DNA of 64,000 bases from Flavobacterium terrisoli (GCF_030167905.1 NZ_JARGNA010000005.1:248001-312000), one strand, 5' to 3'. Shown: positions 9,166 to 18,683, numbered from the stretch's first letter. Numbers and translations: made by a program. The notes: generated from the sequence alone by a model not told the origin.

Positions 9166-10227
9166 ATGGCCGGAAATAGCTACGGAACACTTTTTAAACT
9201 CACTACTTTCGGGGAATCACATGGTGAAGCTTTAGGCGGCATCATAGATGGTTGCCCGGCAGGAATGGCCCTCAATCTGGAGGCAATTCAACTCGAGATG
9301 CAACGCAGAAAACCTGGGCAGTCTAGTATTGTTACCCAAAGAAAAGAAGAAGACGAAGTACAGTTTCTTTCCGGTATTTTTGAGGGAAAGACGACCGGAA
9401 CACCAATAGGTTTTATCATTCCCAATACCAATCAGAAGTCGGATGATTATTCCCATATCAAAGACAGTTACCGACCAAGCCATGCCGATTATGTGTATGA
9501 GAAAAAATATGGCATCCGCGATTACCGTGGCGGCGGAAGAAGTTCGGCGCGTGAAACAGCCTGCAGGGTTGTCGCCGGTGCGATTGCTAAACAGGTTTTG
9601 GATAATATCAAAATCAATGCTTTTGTTTCGTCTGTAGGCGATATTTTTATCGATAAACCATACCAGGCTCTGGATTTCTCGTTGACCGAAAGCAATGCCG
9701 TGCGTTGTCCCGATTTGGCGACAGCCGAAAAAATGGAAAACTACATCAAGGAAATCAGAAAAGAAGGCGACACTGTTGGCGGAACTGTTACCTGTGTGAT
9801 TCAGAATGTGCCCATAGGATTGGGCGAACCTGTTTTTGATAAGCTTCATGCTGAGCTTGGAAAGGCCATGTTGTCTATCAATGCAGTTCACGGTTTTGAA
9901 TATGGCAGTGGATTTTGCGGTGCCAAGATGAAAGGCAGCGAACACAATGATTTATACAACGAAGATGGAACGACAAAAACCAATCTTTCGGGCGGTATTC
10001 AAGGAGGCATTTCCAATGGAATGGATATCTATTTCAGGGTTGCCTTCAAGCCAGTGGCGACTTTGATTCAAAAACAAGAAGTCTTGACCAATCAGCATAC
10101 GATTGTAGAGCAACAGGGCAAAGGCCGACATGATCCTTGTGTGGTACCGAGAGCAGTACCAATAGTAGAAGCCATGGCCGCTTTGGTCTTAGCCGATTTT
10201 TATTTGATAAACAAAACATACCAATAA
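9166..10227 (+). CDS. aroC: chorismate synthase
   Basis: 353 residues, normal length. It converts 5-enolpyruvylshikimate-3-phosphate to chorismate using reduced FMN, the last step of the shikimate pathway, in the cytoplasm. Family signatures are clear: [18 protein letters not shown] at the N-terminus, [20 protein letters not shown] in the middle, and [19 protein letters not shown] at the C-terminus. A good promoter lies just upstream and the gene appears to be monocistronic or followed by the symporter gene 86 bases on. Its product feeds the pabB-type enzyme encoded at 42.8 kb. Confidence 0.97.
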   Translation: MAGNSYGTLFKLTTFGESHGEALGGIIDGCPAGMALNLEAIQLEMQRRKPGQSSIVTQRKEEDEVQFLSGIFEGKTTGTPIGFIIPNTNQKSDDYSHIKDSYRPSHADYVYEKKYGIRDYRGGGRSSARETACRVVAGAIAKQVLDNIKINAFVSSVGDIFIDKPYQALDFSLTESNAVRCPDLATAEKMENYIKEIRKEGDTVGGTVTCVIQNVPIGLGEPVFDKLHAELGKAMLSINAVHGFEYGSGFCGAKMKGSEHNDLYNEDGTTKTNLSGGIQGGISNGMDIYFRVAFKPVATLIQKQEVLTNQHTIVEQQGKGRHDPCVVPRAVPIVEAMAALVLADFYLINKTYQ

Positions 10228-10235
10228 TATTAGTG

Positions 10236-10306
10236 GTCAGAATGCGGTAACAGTTGGCAGTAAAGTTAAAACTGTAAACTGAGACTGATGACTGAGACTG
10301 AAAACT
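10236..10306. repeat. 7/13-base periodic repeat with inverted halves
   Basis: The gap between aroC and the symporter gene contains CAG-type units (CAG at 10238, 10251, 10258), then ACTG-type units (ACTG at 10271, 10278, 10284, 10291, 10297), i.e. steps of 13 and 7 or 6. The second half is roughly the reverse complement of the first (CAGT versus ACTG). The array ends seven bases before the next ATG, separated by an A-run. It looks like a degenerate member of the heptamer family seen elsewhere in the window. Confidence 0.6.
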
Positions 10307-10313
10307 AAAAAAA

Positions 10314-11570
10314 ATGAATACAACCCAAACTCAAAAGAAGTCTTTTTTCTCCAACCTTACCGTTCAAATCCTGATTGCCATGATTATTGGCGCACTAATC
10401 GGGATTTATGTGCACAACAATTACAGCGAAGAATCGGCTAAAGAGTTTAGCGGATACATCAAGATGTTAGCGACCGTTTTTATCCGTTTGGTTCAAATGA
10501 TAATTTCGCCGTTGGTGTTCACGACTTTGGTTGTCGGCATTGCCAAATTGGGTGACATCAAAGCAGTAGGCAGAATAGGAGGCAAGGCATTGGGCTGGTT
10601 CTTTTCAGCTTCTTTGATTTCGCTGTTAATCGGAATGTTTTGGGTAAATGTGCTGCATCCTGGAACCGGTTTGCAATTGACTGATGTTGATGCGTCAACC
10701 GCCGCAGAAGTAACGGATAAAACGCAAAACTTTTCGGCACAGAATTTCATCGAGCACATCATCCCGAAAAGTATCGTGGAAGCGATGGCGACCAATGAGA
10801 TTTTGCAAATCGTTATTTTCTCTATTTTCTTCGGATTAGCGGCCGCTTCTATTGGTGATAATGCCAAGCCGGTAGTGAAAGCATTGGATAAGACCTCGCA
10901 TATTATCCTTAAAATGGTGAACTATGTAATGAAATTTGCACCGATTGGCGTGTTCGGTGCCATCGCAGGTGTTTTTGCCATCCGTGACTTAAATGAATTA
11001 TTGATTACCTATGCTAAGTTTTTTGGTTCATTTTTAGTTGGAATCTCAACACTTTGGGTGGTTTTACTTTTGATTGGCTATATCTTCCTCAAAGGTGCCA
11101 TGACAAATCTCCTGAAAAGAATTGTCAGTCCATTGATTATTGCTTTTGGAACAACCAGCAGCGAAGCAGTTTTTCCTAAATTAACGGAAGAATTAGAGCG
11201 TTTTGGGGTAAAAGACAAGATAGTTTCTTTTATGCTCCCTTTGGGCTATTCGTTCAATCTGGATGGTAGTATGATGTATATGACTTTTGCCAGTATTTTT
11301 ATCGCGCAGGCCTATGGAGTGCATTTGGATACCGGAACCCAAATGACAATGTTGTTGGTCTTAATGCTTACCAGTAAAGGGATTGCGGGAGTTCCGCGTG
11401 CGAGTCTGGTAGTAGTAGCTGCCACCTGCGGAATGTTTAAAATCCCTATTGAAGGCATAGCGCTAATCTTGCCAATTGACCATTTTTGTGACATGTTCAG
11501 AAGCGCAACTAATGTGCTTGGAAATGCAATAGCCACATCGGTTGTCGGCAAATGGGAAAAAGATAGTTAA
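10314..11570 (+). CDS. dicarboxylate/amino acid:cation symporter (DAACS family)
   Basis: 418 residues with about eight membrane segments and two re-entrant hairpins expected for the GltP/DctA/Glt family. It takes up glutamate, aspartate or C4-dicarboxylates with H+ or Na+ across the inner membrane. Signature regions are FGTTSSEAVFPKL (serine-rich hairpin 1), LGYSFNLDGSMMYMT (the NLDG binding-site helix) and SKGIAGVPRAS (hairpin 2). The ATG is preceded by AAAAAAA and the repeat described at 10236-10306. The exact substrate cannot be read from sequence. Confidence 0.92.
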   Translation: MNTTQTQKKSFFSNLTVQILIAMIIGALIGIYVHNNYSEESAKEFSGYIKMLATVFIRLVQMIISPLVFTTLVVGIAKLGDIKAVGRIGGKALGWFFSASLISLLIGMFWVNVLHPGTGLQLTDVDASTAAEVTDKTQNFSAQNFIEHIIPKSIVEAMATNEILQIVIFSIFFGLAAASIGDNAKPVVKALDKTSHIILKMVNYVMKFAPIGVFGAIAGVFAIRDLNELLITYAKFFGSFLVGISTLWVVLLLIGYIFLKGAMTNLLKRIVSPLIIAFGTTSSEAVFPKLTEELERFGVKDKIVSFMLPLGYSFNLDGSMMYMTFASIFIAQAYGVHLDTGTQMTMLLVLMLTSKGIAGVPRASLVVVAATCGMFKIPIEGIALILPIDHFCDMFRSATNVLGNAIATSVVGKWEKDS

Positions 11571-11597
11571 AATTGTATGTTATTTCAAATACTTTAT

Positions 11598-11605
11598 TAA
11601 ATTTG
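11598..11605 (+). promoter_or_regulatory. -7 promoter element for the T9SS protein at 11635
   Basis: TAAATTTG matches TAnnTTTG exactly and lies 30 bases before the ATG. A -33 element at the usual distance is not clear (candidate ATTG at 11572-11575, 22 bases away). Confidence 0.45.
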
Positions 11606-11634
11606 TTTCTTAAACTCTAAAAAAATCAATATTT

Positions 11635-13086
11635 ATGAAAAAACTTTTACTCTTTTCTTTCCTTGTAATGGGAATTTCAAACGTATCCGCGCAGGGATTA
11701 ACATGTGCTACTGCTACCGCAATTACTGCTGACGGTTTGTACACCAGTCCGGCAATTACAGGAACTTATGTTGGAACTTGTGCACCTAATGGTAACGTTG
11801 CTAACCCTAATGCTATGTGGTGGTCTTATACTGCTACAGCAGATGGTGAAGTAACACTAAATAGTGACTTGTTTCAAGCGACAGGTAATGATGATACAAG
11901 GGTATCTGTATTTACAGGAACTTGTGCTGCTTTAGTATGTTATGCTGGTTCAGACGACGTTTCTGGAGATAATTATCTAACAACTTTAACTTTCCCGGTT
12001 CAGTCAGGAACAACTTATTATATCCAATGGGATGACAGATGGTCTGCTCTTGGATTTGATTTTGATTTCCTTTTTGCAGTTGTAGATTGTGTTATGCCTA
12101 ATGCTGCCGGAGTAACTCAACCAACAAATATCACAACTACGAATGGTCAATTAAACTGGGCTGTAGGTATTGGAAATCCTGCAAGTTATGATGTAGAATA
12201 TGGTCCTGTTGATTTTGCTCAAGGAACAGGAACTGTTGTAAACTCTACTACAAACTCTGTGACAGTTAGTGGCGCAGCTTCTACAGTAGTTGATTATTAC
12301 TTAAGAAACAATTGTGGTGCTTCTCAAAGTGTTTATGTTGGTCCTTTCTCTCTTTATTTGGCGGTTACTTTACCGTATTCAAATGACTTTGATGACGAAA
12401 ATGACTTAGCAGCCGGATTCTTAGCATCAGGATGGTCATTAACAACTTCTACAACTTTAGGTCATAGTGGTCAGTACTTTTATTTCAGTAATGCCAGTAC
12501 TACTGCTGCGGTAAATCACGCATTGTACTCAAGAGCTATTGCTTTACAAGCTAATGAGCAAGTAACTGTAACATTCTGGACAAGATTGAACAATGTGGCT
12601 GGTTCAGCTCAAACTTTAAAAGTTTGGTTTAACAATGCTCTAACTCTTACAGGTGCTACTCAAGCAGGTGCAGATATTTCTGTTAGTGGAAATGTTTATG
12701 TACAACAAACAAGAACATTTACTGCTCCAACAGCAGGAACATACTACGTAATCATGAACAATGCTTCACCAGCGGTTACTACTAATACAAACATGTTCCT
12801 TGATACTGTAGCAATAACTTCAGTTTTAGCTAACGATCAATTCTTAGCTTCTAGCTTTAATGTTTATCCAAACCCTGCGAACAATTTTGTAACTATTTCT
12901 AATACTACTGACGCTTTAGTTAATGGTGCTGAAATCGTTGACATGAACGGTAGAGTAGTTAAATCTCAAAAAGTAGCTAACGTTTCTGAAACTCAAATCA
13001 ATGTTTCTGATTTAGCGAATGGTGTTTATATGATGAACATCTCTACTGACAGAGGTAGCTTAACTAAGAAATTGGTTATTGAATAA
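11635..13086 (+). CDS. secreted T9SS type A sorting-domain protein with FN3 and jelly-roll-like modules
   Basis: 483 residues. The Sec signal peptide ends near NVSAQ (residue 20). A pre-peptidase-like beta domain follows (about 22-155, with WWSYTATADGEVT), then a fibronectin type III-like module (about 160-240, ending in YVGPF), a choice-of-anchor/MAM-like jelly roll (about 245-400, starting LPYSNDFDD) and a C-terminal sorting domain from about 410 (FNVYPNPANNF, MNGRVVKSQ, final TKKLVIE). It is exported by the type IX system; a binding or adhesin role is inferred. Codon use here is AT-richer and more regular than in neighbours, as often seen for highly expressed secreted proteins. A terminator follows. 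Confidence 0.88.
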   Translation: MKKLLLFSFLVMGISNVSAQGLTCATATAITADGLYTSPAITGTYVGTCAPNGNVANPNAMWWSYTATADGEVTLNSDLFQATGNDDTRVSVFTGTCAALVCYAGSDDVSGDNYLTTLTFPVQSGTTYYIQWDDRWSALGFDFDFLFAVVDCVMPNAAGVTQPTNITTTNGQLNWAVGIGNPASYDVEYGPVDFAQGTGTVVNSTTNSVTVSGAASTVVDYYLRNNCGASQSVYVGPFSLYLAVTLPYSNDFDDENDLAAGFLASGWSLTTSTTLGHSGQYFYFSNASTTAAVNHALYSRAIALQANEQVTVTFWTRLNNVAGSAQTLKVWFNNALTLTGATQAGADISVSGNVYVQQTRTFTAPTAGTYYVIMNNASPAVTTNTNMFLDTVAITSVLANDQFLASSFNVYPNPANNFVTISNTTDALVNGAEIVDMNGRVVKSQKVANVSETQINVSDLANGVYMMNISTDRGSLTKKLVIE

Positions 13087-13107
13087 TTTCAAATAATACC
13101 ATAATAG

Positions 13108-13140
13108 AAAACGACTAAGGAAACTTAGTCGTTTTTTTTT
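13108..13140 (+). terminator. rho-independent terminator
   Basis: ACGACTAAG (13111-13119), a GAAA tetraloop, CTTAGTCGT (13124-13132), then a run of T. The left flank AAA also pairs with Ts. It lies 25 bases after the stop of the T9SS protein. Confidence 0.93.
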
Positions 13141-13161
13141 TGTTCTTATTTTTCAGGAAAG

Positions 13162-13584
13162 TTATTCCAGGAATTTGTCTTTAAGCTCCGGCGTAGGAAT
13201 CATGCAGGATTCCTGTCTGCCATACCATTTGTAACGGTTTCTGGCGATATAATCATAAACGGCATTGGAAATGAATTTTGGAAAAATATGGAATATTTGT
13301 AACAAAGAATAAACACCACCAAATTCATTTACCGCTTTCAAAGCTGCTTCGGCTTTGTAATAGTAAGCTTTCGTTGGTTCATACAAAACAAAGCTGTCCG
13401 TATGTTTTGGGTCAATGCCGATGTGTTCTATGATTTTTTGTCCCAAGGCTGATTGCAGCGCCACAAATCGAAAAATATCTTTCTTATCATGTTTAATGAC
13501 AAATTGCACCGAAGCATTACAAAGATTGCAAACACCATCAAAGAGAATGATTTTTTTGTCTTTTGGTAAGTCTGCTATTTCCAT
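13162..13584 (-). CDS. DCC-family (DUF393) thiol-disulfide oxidoreductase-like protein
   Basis: 140 residues. The N-terminal motif LFDGVCNLCN is the DxVCxxC signature of the DCC/DUF393 family, a thioredoxin-like fold proposed to act as a thiol-disulfide oxidoreductase. No signal peptide or membrane segment is present. The typical tail (YRWYGRQESC-like, here YKWYGRQESC) is also there. The start lies 3 bases after the stop of the mutS2-like gene, so the two are one transcription unit. Substrate unknown. Confidence 0.87.
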   Translation of the reverse strand: MEIADLPKDKKIILFDGVCNLCNASVQFVIKHDKKDIFRFVALQSALGQKIIEHIGIDPKHTDSFVLYEPTKAYYYKAEAALKAVNEFGGVYSLLQIFHIFPKFISNAVYDYIARNRYKWYGRQESCMIPTPELKDKFLE

Positions 13585-13587
13585 AGT

Positions 13588-15756
13588 TTATTTTGCTTGT
13601 ACAAATTCCAGTTCTTCCAAACTCACTTTTGAAGTAAAGATGCCATAATTGACCACCGCTTTATTCTTCTCTATTTTATCAATGGTGCCAATGGATTTTC
13701 CGTCAATCATTCGAACGCGGTCGCCAATTTTCAGAGTCACTTTTGGCTTTTCAGCTTCCAGTTTCTGAGCCTTGATTTTTTTCTCTTTCTTTTCCTTTCG
13801 GATTTCTTCTACGATGACTTTGACTTCTTCAACCACCTTTTTTTGGATGACTTCTTTTTCTTTTTTCTCCTTAACAGTGGCTTTCTTGCGTTTGGAGTTT
13901 TCGATTTCCACCATTTTGAGGAATTCGCCAATCAGGACTTTTTTGTCTTTGTTATTGAAATATTTCTCCGAAAGATCATCTACTTTCTGGCCCATATAAA
14001 TCAAGCGTTGGTTGGCATCATACAATTCCTGATATCGTTCCAGTTTGTCCTGGATCTTCGCATTGATGTTTTCCATTTTTTTACTTTCTTCACGGGCTTT
14101 GGTTTCTTCTTCTTTGAGGTTTAATGAAGTTTTCTCCAGTTTAGAGCGTTCTTTTTGTAAAGTCGCAATCGTTTTGTCAAAGCGCACTTTTCCACCTTCA
14201 ATTTTCTTTTTTGCCCGATTGATTAAGCCAAACGGAATACCATTTTTTTGCGCGACTTCAAACGTGAACGAACTTCCGGCTTGTCCCAATATCAATTTGT
14301 ACATCGGTTCCAATGATTTCTCATCGAAAAGCATATTGGCATTGGAGGCAAATGGCAGTTCGTTCGCCAAAATCTTCAAATTGGAATAATGCGTCGTAAT
14401 GATTCCGAAGGCTTCCCGGTGATAGAATTCTTCCAGAAAAATCTCCGCCAAAGCACCGCCGAGTTCAGGATCTGAACCGGTTCCGAATTCGTCAATCAGG
14501 AATAAGGTTTTGGCATTGCACTTTTTCAAAAAGTAATTCATATTCTTCAAGCGGTAACTATAGGTGCTCAAATGATTTTCTATCGATTGGTTGTCGCCGA
14601 TATCGGTCAGGATTCGGTCAAACAAGAAAGTCTCGCTTCGTTCGTGCACCGGAATTAAGATTCCACATTGCAACATCAACTGAAGTAAGCCAACAGTTTT
14701 AAGCGAGATGGTTTTTCCGCCGGCATTAGGTCCCGAAATCACAATGATTCGGCTGTCATTTTTGAGTTCGATGGTTTGCGGAAATGTTTTCTCCTTTTTC
14801 TCCAGATTGTTTAAAAACAAAATAGGATGGAAGGCATCCCTAAAATATAGCCTTTTATCTTCGATGATTTTAGGTAATATGGCGTTGATTTTAAGCGCAT
14901 ATTTGGCTTTGGCCGAAACCACATCAATATCACTGAGAAAGTCCTGGTATTGCTTTAATAAGTTGATATACGGACGTATGTCATTCGATAATTTCTTTAG
15001 AATCTTAGTGATTTCCTCGCGTTCTTCATATTCAAGATTGTTCAGTTCCCTTGAATAGCGCAAAGTCGCTTCAGGTTCGATATACGCAATGCTTCCGGTT
15101 TTGGAACTGCCCAAAATGGAACCTTTTACTTTTCGCCTGTACATAGCCAGAACCGCCAGAACCCTGCGGTTTTCAACAATGCTTTCTTTGATTTCATCCA
15201 AATAACCCAAACCGTTGTATTGGCTCAAAGCCTGACCAAAACTTTGGTTGACTTTGCCTCGAACCAGGTTCATATCTCTTCGGATATTAACCAGTTCAGG
15301 CGAAGCATTGTCTTTGATTTCGCCATATTTGTCAACCACTTCATCAATTTTCTGAATGATGAATTTGGTGTATTCTATTTGTGCTGCTTTCTCGTTTAGC
15401 TTTGGGTAATAATCATGGAATTTTTTCAGGAACAGTAATAATGCATTCGTAGTTTCCGAAAGTGTGGCTATTTTTCTGAAACTGCCCACTTCAAGGAAAC
15501 TGTCTTCGATGCCAAGAAACTTAATATCATTGGTGATATTCTCAAATCCGTGATTTGGAATCGCGTTGTTGTTGGTAAAAGAGGATAAGTATTCGGAGGT
15601 TTGCAACAGTGCATCCATCAAGGTTTCCTTGTTTTTGAAAGGAACGATTTCCAATGCTTTCTGTTTCCCGATTTCAGTATTACATCTGTCTGAAATGGTA
15701 TGCAAAACGGTATTAAATTCTAAATCCTGTAGTGTTTTATCTGTAATCGATATCAT
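13588..15756 (-). CDS. mutS2: MutS2-family ATPase lacking the Smr nuclease domain
   Basis: 722 residues. An N-terminal MutS-like core and lever domain are followed by the MutS ABC ATPase: Walker A GPNAGGKTIS near residue 340, and DEFGTGSDPELGG (Walker B/D-loop) near 420. A long, highly charged coiled coil (about 515-665, Lys/Glu-rich) and a small KOW-like beta segment (IGDRVRMIDGKSIGTIDKIE) come next. MutS2 proteins such as that of Bacillus subtilis are about 785 residues and end with an Smr nuclease domain; here translation stops where Smr should begin. The family acts on recombination intermediates or collided ribosomes. The downstream DCC gene is 3 bases away. Confidence 0.88.
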   Translation of the reverse strand: MISITDKTLQDLEFNTVLHTISDRCNTEIGKQKALEIVPFKNKETLMDALLQTSEYLSSFTNNNAIPNHGFENITNDIKFLGIEDSFLEVGSFRKIATLSETTNALLLFLKKFHDYYPKLNEKAAQIEYTKFIIQKIDEVVDKYGEIKDNASPELVNIRRDMNLVRGKVNQSFGQALSQYNGLGYLDEIKESIVENRRVLAVLAMYRRKVKGSILGSSKTGSIAYIEPEATLRYSRELNNLEYEEREEITKILKKLSNDIRPYINLLKQYQDFLSDIDVVSAKAKYALKINAILPKIIEDKRLYFRDAFHPILFLNNLEKKEKTFPQTIELKNDSRIIVISGPNAGGKTISLKTVGLLQLMLQCGILIPVHERSETFLFDRILTDIGDNQSIENHLSTYSYRLKNMNYFLKKCNAKTLFLIDEFGTGSDPELGGALAEIFLEEFYHREAFGIITTHYSNLKILANELPFASNANMLFDEKSLEPMYKLILGQAGSSFTFEVAQKNGIPFGLINRAKKKIEGGKVRFDKTIATLQKERSKLEKTSLNLKEEETKAREESKKMENINAKIQDKLERYQELYDANQRLIYMGQKVDDLSEKYFNNKDKKVLIGEFLKMVEIENSKRKKATVKEKKEKEVIQKKVVEEVKVIVEEIRKEKKEKKIKAQKLEAEKPKVTLKIGDRVRMIDGKSIGTIDKIEKNKAVVNYGIFTSKVSLEELEFVQAK

Positions 15757-15775
15757 TCAATCATTGTCTTTGGTT

Positions 15776-15807
15776 CAAAGTTACAAAGGATAAAATCCAT
15801 ATTGCAA
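15776..15807 (-). promoter_or_regulatory. mutS2 promoter, Bacteroidota type
   Basis: On the minus strand GTTG (15804-15807) is followed after 20-21 bases by TAACTTTG (15783-15776), an exact TAnnTTTG match, about 20 bases before the mutS2 start codon. Confidence 0.6.
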
Positions 15808-15817
15808 CAGAAAACGC

Positions 15818-15825
15818 TATTTTTG
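15818..15825 (+). promoter_or_regulatory. -7 promoter element for ung
   Basis: TATTTTTG matches TAnnTTTG exactly and lies 15 bases before the ATG at 15841. It places the transcription start after the upstream in-frame TTG at 15802, which supports 15841 as the ung start. No clear -33 element is seen. Confidence 0.45.
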
Positions 15826-15840
15826 GTAAAATTTTATAAG

Positions 15841-16506
15841 ATGTTAATCAAAATACATTCTTCCTGGCACGACCAACTTTCTGCTGAATTTGAGAAATCT
15901 TATTTTGAGAAGTTAGTCTCTTTTGTAAAAAACGAATATGCCACGAAGACTTGTTTTCCGATTGGCACCCAAATTTTTGCTGCTTTTGATCATTGTTCGT
16001 TTGACAATGTCAAAGTGGTTATCATTGGTCAGGATCCATATCACGGTGTCGGACAAGCCAATGGTTTGTGTTTCTCCGTCAATGATGGGATTGCTTTTCC
16101 GCCATCGTTGATTAATATCTTCAAGGAAATCGAATCCGATTTGAAAATGCCTTTTCCCCGAAGCGGCAATCTGGAACGTTGGGCTGACCAAGGCGTTTTA
16201 TTGCTCAACGCTACGTTAACCGTTCGTGAAAGCGAAGCCGGAAGCCATCAAAACCAAGGTTGGGAAACCTTTACCGATGCGGTTATACAAAAAATATCAG
16301 ACGAAAAGCAAAATGTCGTGTTCCTGCTTTGGGGTGGATTTGCCAAAAAGAAAGGTGCTAGAATCGACCGTGCGCGACACTATGTATTGGAAACCGGACA
16401 TCCGTCACCATTGAGCGCTAATCGCGGACTGTGGTTTGGCAACAAACATTTCAGCAAGACCAATGCCTACCTGCAAACAATCGGTGCAGCCGAAATCCAG
16501 TGGTAA
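15841..16506 (+). CDS. ung: uracil-DNA glycosylase, family 1
   Basis: 221 residues from the ATG at 15841; an in-frame TTG at 15802 would add 13 residues but lies upstream of the likely transcription start. It removes uracil from DNA in base excision repair. Family 1 motifs are all present: GQDPYHGVGQANGLCFSV (catalytic Asp in the water-activating loop), the LLLNATLTV strand, and the minor-groove loop GHPSPLSANRG. It diverges from mutS2 and converges on the lipoprotein gene at 16510 with 3 bases between stops and no terminator. Confidence 0.96.
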   Translation: MLIKIHSSWHDQLSAEFEKSYFEKLVSFVKNEYATKTCFPIGTQIFAAFDHCSFDNVKVVIIGQDPYHGVGQANGLCFSVNDGIAFPPSLINIFKEIESDLKMPFPRSGNLERWADQGVLLLNATLTVRESEAGSHQNQGWETFTDAVIQKISDEKQNVVFLLWGGFAKKKGARIDRARHYVLETGHPSPLSANRGLWFGNKHFSKTNAYLQTIGAAEIQW

Positions 16507-16509
16507 TGC

Positions 16510-17103
16510 CTAGTTTACATTGAAATAAAAGAAACCACTGGCGTCAAGATTTGCCACAGCTGCATTCAGGTTTACAATCAAGTTTTTAGTTGAGTTTTGA
16601 GAAACCAATTCTACACTGTTGGTTGAAGCACTGTTGTAACCAAAGGCAACACGGTAATTTCCGGCTGTCAATAATGGAAAACCAACGTCATAACGATATT
16701 CTTCTGTTACGGTATTATACTCACAAACGCCATAAACAAACGCACCGTTTTGAGCATCTCCTTGGTTGATGTCGAGCTGATTGTCATTTACAGTAACCAC
16801 CTGCCAATCGGTAGCATTTATTTTGCGTTCAATCACATACGAAAAAACAAATTCAGGTGCATTTCCGGTAGTTCTGTAAACATCTAATTGCGAACCCGGA
16901 TGTCCTGGTTCGTCAATATAGCGGTTAATATCCGCATTTACATAAAAATAATCTCCCACAGTGTAAGTGGTCTGAGGCGAAAATGTTACAATAGTATTGT
17001 TGCCTTCCACATAAATGGTTTTGTAAAACGTATCGTCATTGGTGTCGCAGCCTGTAAATAAACCGGTAACCAATAGTAAAGCGATGTATGATAGTTTTTT
17101 CAT
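16510..17103 (-). CDS. lipoprotein of unknown function
   Basis: 197 residues. The lipoprotein signal ends LFTGC with cysteine at residue 19, followed by DTNDD, an acidic stretch compatible with surface export in this phylum. The mature part is all-beta in appearance (NNTIVTFSPQTTYTVGDYFY) and ends in FFYFNVN. No domain recognised. It starts 10 bases downstream of the barrel gene at 17114-17683, so the two are probably co-expressed as an outer membrane barrel plus lipoprotein pair. Confidence 0.8.
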   Translation of the reverse strand: MKKLSYIALLLVTGLFTGCDTNDDTFYKTIYVEGNNTIVTFSPQTTYTVGDYFYVNADINRYIDEPGHPGSQLDVYRTTGNAPEFVFSYVIERKINATDWQVVTVNDNQLDINQGDAQNGAFVYGVCEYNTVTEEYRYDVGFPLLTAGNYRVAFGYNSASTNSVELVSQNSTKNLIVNLNAAVANLDASGFFYFNVN

Positions 17104-17113
17104 GTTTTTTGAA

Positions 17114-17683
17114 TTAAAATCGGTAACCTATATTAAATCCTACTCTTGAAATCACATCCGGGCTTTTCTCGCGGTTGGTCAGGTTTGAACCAAATCCGGC
17201 TAAAAATTCAATGACAAAAGAATCCTTGATGTACATTTTATAGCCTAAACCACCACCCAATCCAAAGTCGGAATACGTTGATTTTTTTGTGGTGTAATAA
17301 CCGTTTCCAAATTCATCTTCTAAACGAACAATTTCTTTGAAATCTCCGCCATTATAAGAAGCAAATACTTCGGCAAAGTAGAAACTGCTTCGGCCTTTTG
17401 ATAATTTGTAACGCACGTAAGGATTGAATTCAAACTTGGGTACATTATTTCGGTATCCGTTATCAAAGTCATCATTCAATTTATTACTATCTGAAAAGTT
17501 AACATTGAAACCGGTCGAAAAATTTCCGTTAAAATAACGTTCATAACTCAAACTGGCTTTTTGCCAAACAATAGCTGACAAAACATCAACTCTGAATTCA
17601 TTTTTCTTTTTGTCCAAAGGTGAACTCTCCTGGGCTTGTGAAGCCAAGGAAACCAACAGAAACAGGCAAAGCAATTTTTTCAT
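17114..17683 (-). CDS. outer membrane beta-barrel protein
   Basis: 189 residues. The signal peptide (MKKLLCLFLLVSLASQAQ) is followed by strands with alternating aromatic residues (VNFSDSNKL, FEFNPYVRYKLSKGRSSFYF, GLGGGLGYKMYI). The protein ends GFNIGYRF with the C-terminal Phe expected of a barrel recognised by BamA. It is an OmpX/OmpW-sized barrel of unknown function. The downstream lipoprotein gene is 10 bases away in the same direction. Confidence 0.82.
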   Translation of the reverse strand: MKKLLCLFLLVSLASQAQESSPLDKKKNEFRVDVLSAIVWQKASLSYERYFNGNFSTGFNVNFSDSNKLNDDFDNGYRNNVPKFEFNPYVRYKLSKGRSSFYFAEVFASYNGGDFKEIVRLEDEFGNGYYTTKKSTYSDFGLGGGLGYKMYIKDSFVIEFLAGFGSNLTNREKSPDVISRVGFNIGYRF

Positions 17684-17750
17684 TTTGGATTGTTTTATAC
17701 GAAACGAATATACTAAATAAAATAGTCAGTAATTATAAATTGGATAAGAA

Positions 17751-18683
17751 TTATTCTAAGGTTAACGCTCCTAAAATTTCTTCATTCATAAACGGACCGC
17801 CGGGATATTTGGCCGTGTAATCGAGATTCAGCCAAATGTTTCCCCGTTCATCGATGTGGTAATTGATGGGTTTGTTTTTAGTTTCCAATGGAAAGAGTTC
17901 TTTTTTAATAGCGTAATTGACCCGTTCCAAATCCTTCTTCTGGCCAATCAATATTTCGGGATACATATGTCCTTTAGTGTGAATAATCCTGGTCGTTCCT
18001 CCGATTGATTTGATGGCAGCCACCATCAGAATGGTGTGATCATCACAATCCCCCGATAGGTACTGCAAAGATTCAGTCGCAGTGGCAATATAATCGTGTC
18101 CTTTGGGATCGCTGACGTAGTTCCAGCGTGTATTGATTTCCTTAAAAACAGCAAAAGACTGGATGATAGTAAAATAATCGTGATAGCCTTTTACATTTTT
18201 GAAATGCTTGGAAGTGGCCATAATGGCAAAATTCCTGATTTTAGGATTCTGATACTCTATGGCATCCAATATCTTAGACTTATTAGGAAAAGGCAATAAT
18301 TTGGAAATGATAAGATCTTGCGGATAAGGATCATCATTCATCGTATAAATCATCGAACGGTAATCCTCAAAAACGGTATGAAAACCATAATCACTAAACA
18401 AACTGCCATAACCTAGTATCAGAAGATAGATGATGACAGAAATCAAAGTCACTCTTCTCAATAGTCGCAGTAGCAATTGCAAGATGACAAGAATTAGGAC
18501 AAATAATATGATCCTGTCGATGTGAAAAAGCCAATCTAGTTCAATTAAATTGTGATGGATAATGATAAAAACAGGGATGGTAATCAGAATGTTCAGGGCA
18601 AAAATGATAACCATGTCCCACGGACTTTTTATCCTGAATTTCTCCTTAAGTTGCTGATAAGTAAGATTCCTTGATTTTATCAT
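17751..18683 (-). CDS. membrane protein with transglutaminase-like domain
   Basis: 310 residues. Three or four hydrophobic segments occupy residues about 20-110, and a soluble transglutaminase-like (papain-fold) domain follows. The Cys-His-Asp site is visible as YLSGDCDDHTILMVAAI (Cys in GDCDDH), then HTKGHMYPEI with the His. The fold includes cysteine proteases and peptide N-glycanase-like enzymes; the actual reaction is not known. The upstream gene (the binding protein) ends 16 bases before this start, so it may be the distal gene of that leftward unit. Confidence 0.8.
   Translation of the reverse strand: MIKSRNLTYQQLKEKFRIKSPWDMVIIFALNILITIPVFIIIHHNLIELDWLFHIDRIILFVLILVILQLLLRLLRRVTLISVIIYLLILGYGSLFSDYGFHTVFEDYRSMIYTMNDDPYPQDLIISKLLPFPNKSKILDAIEYQNPKIRNFAIMATSKHFKNVKGYHDYFTIIQSFAVFKEINTRWNYVSDPKGHDYIATATESLQYLSGDCDDHTILMVAAIKSIGGTTRIIHTKGHMYPEILIGQKKDLERVNYAIKKELFPLETKNKPINYHIDERGNIWLNLDYTAKYPGGPFMNEEILGALTLE

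Noticed and set aside
9232-9945. 237-residue leftward frame
   Set aside because: Lies entirely within aroC, a certain gene; composition is that of an antisense shadow.
13772-14389. Rightward Phe/Ser-rich frames over the mutS2 coiled coil
   Set aside because: They arise from reading Lys/Glu codons in reverse; low complexity, no start signals.
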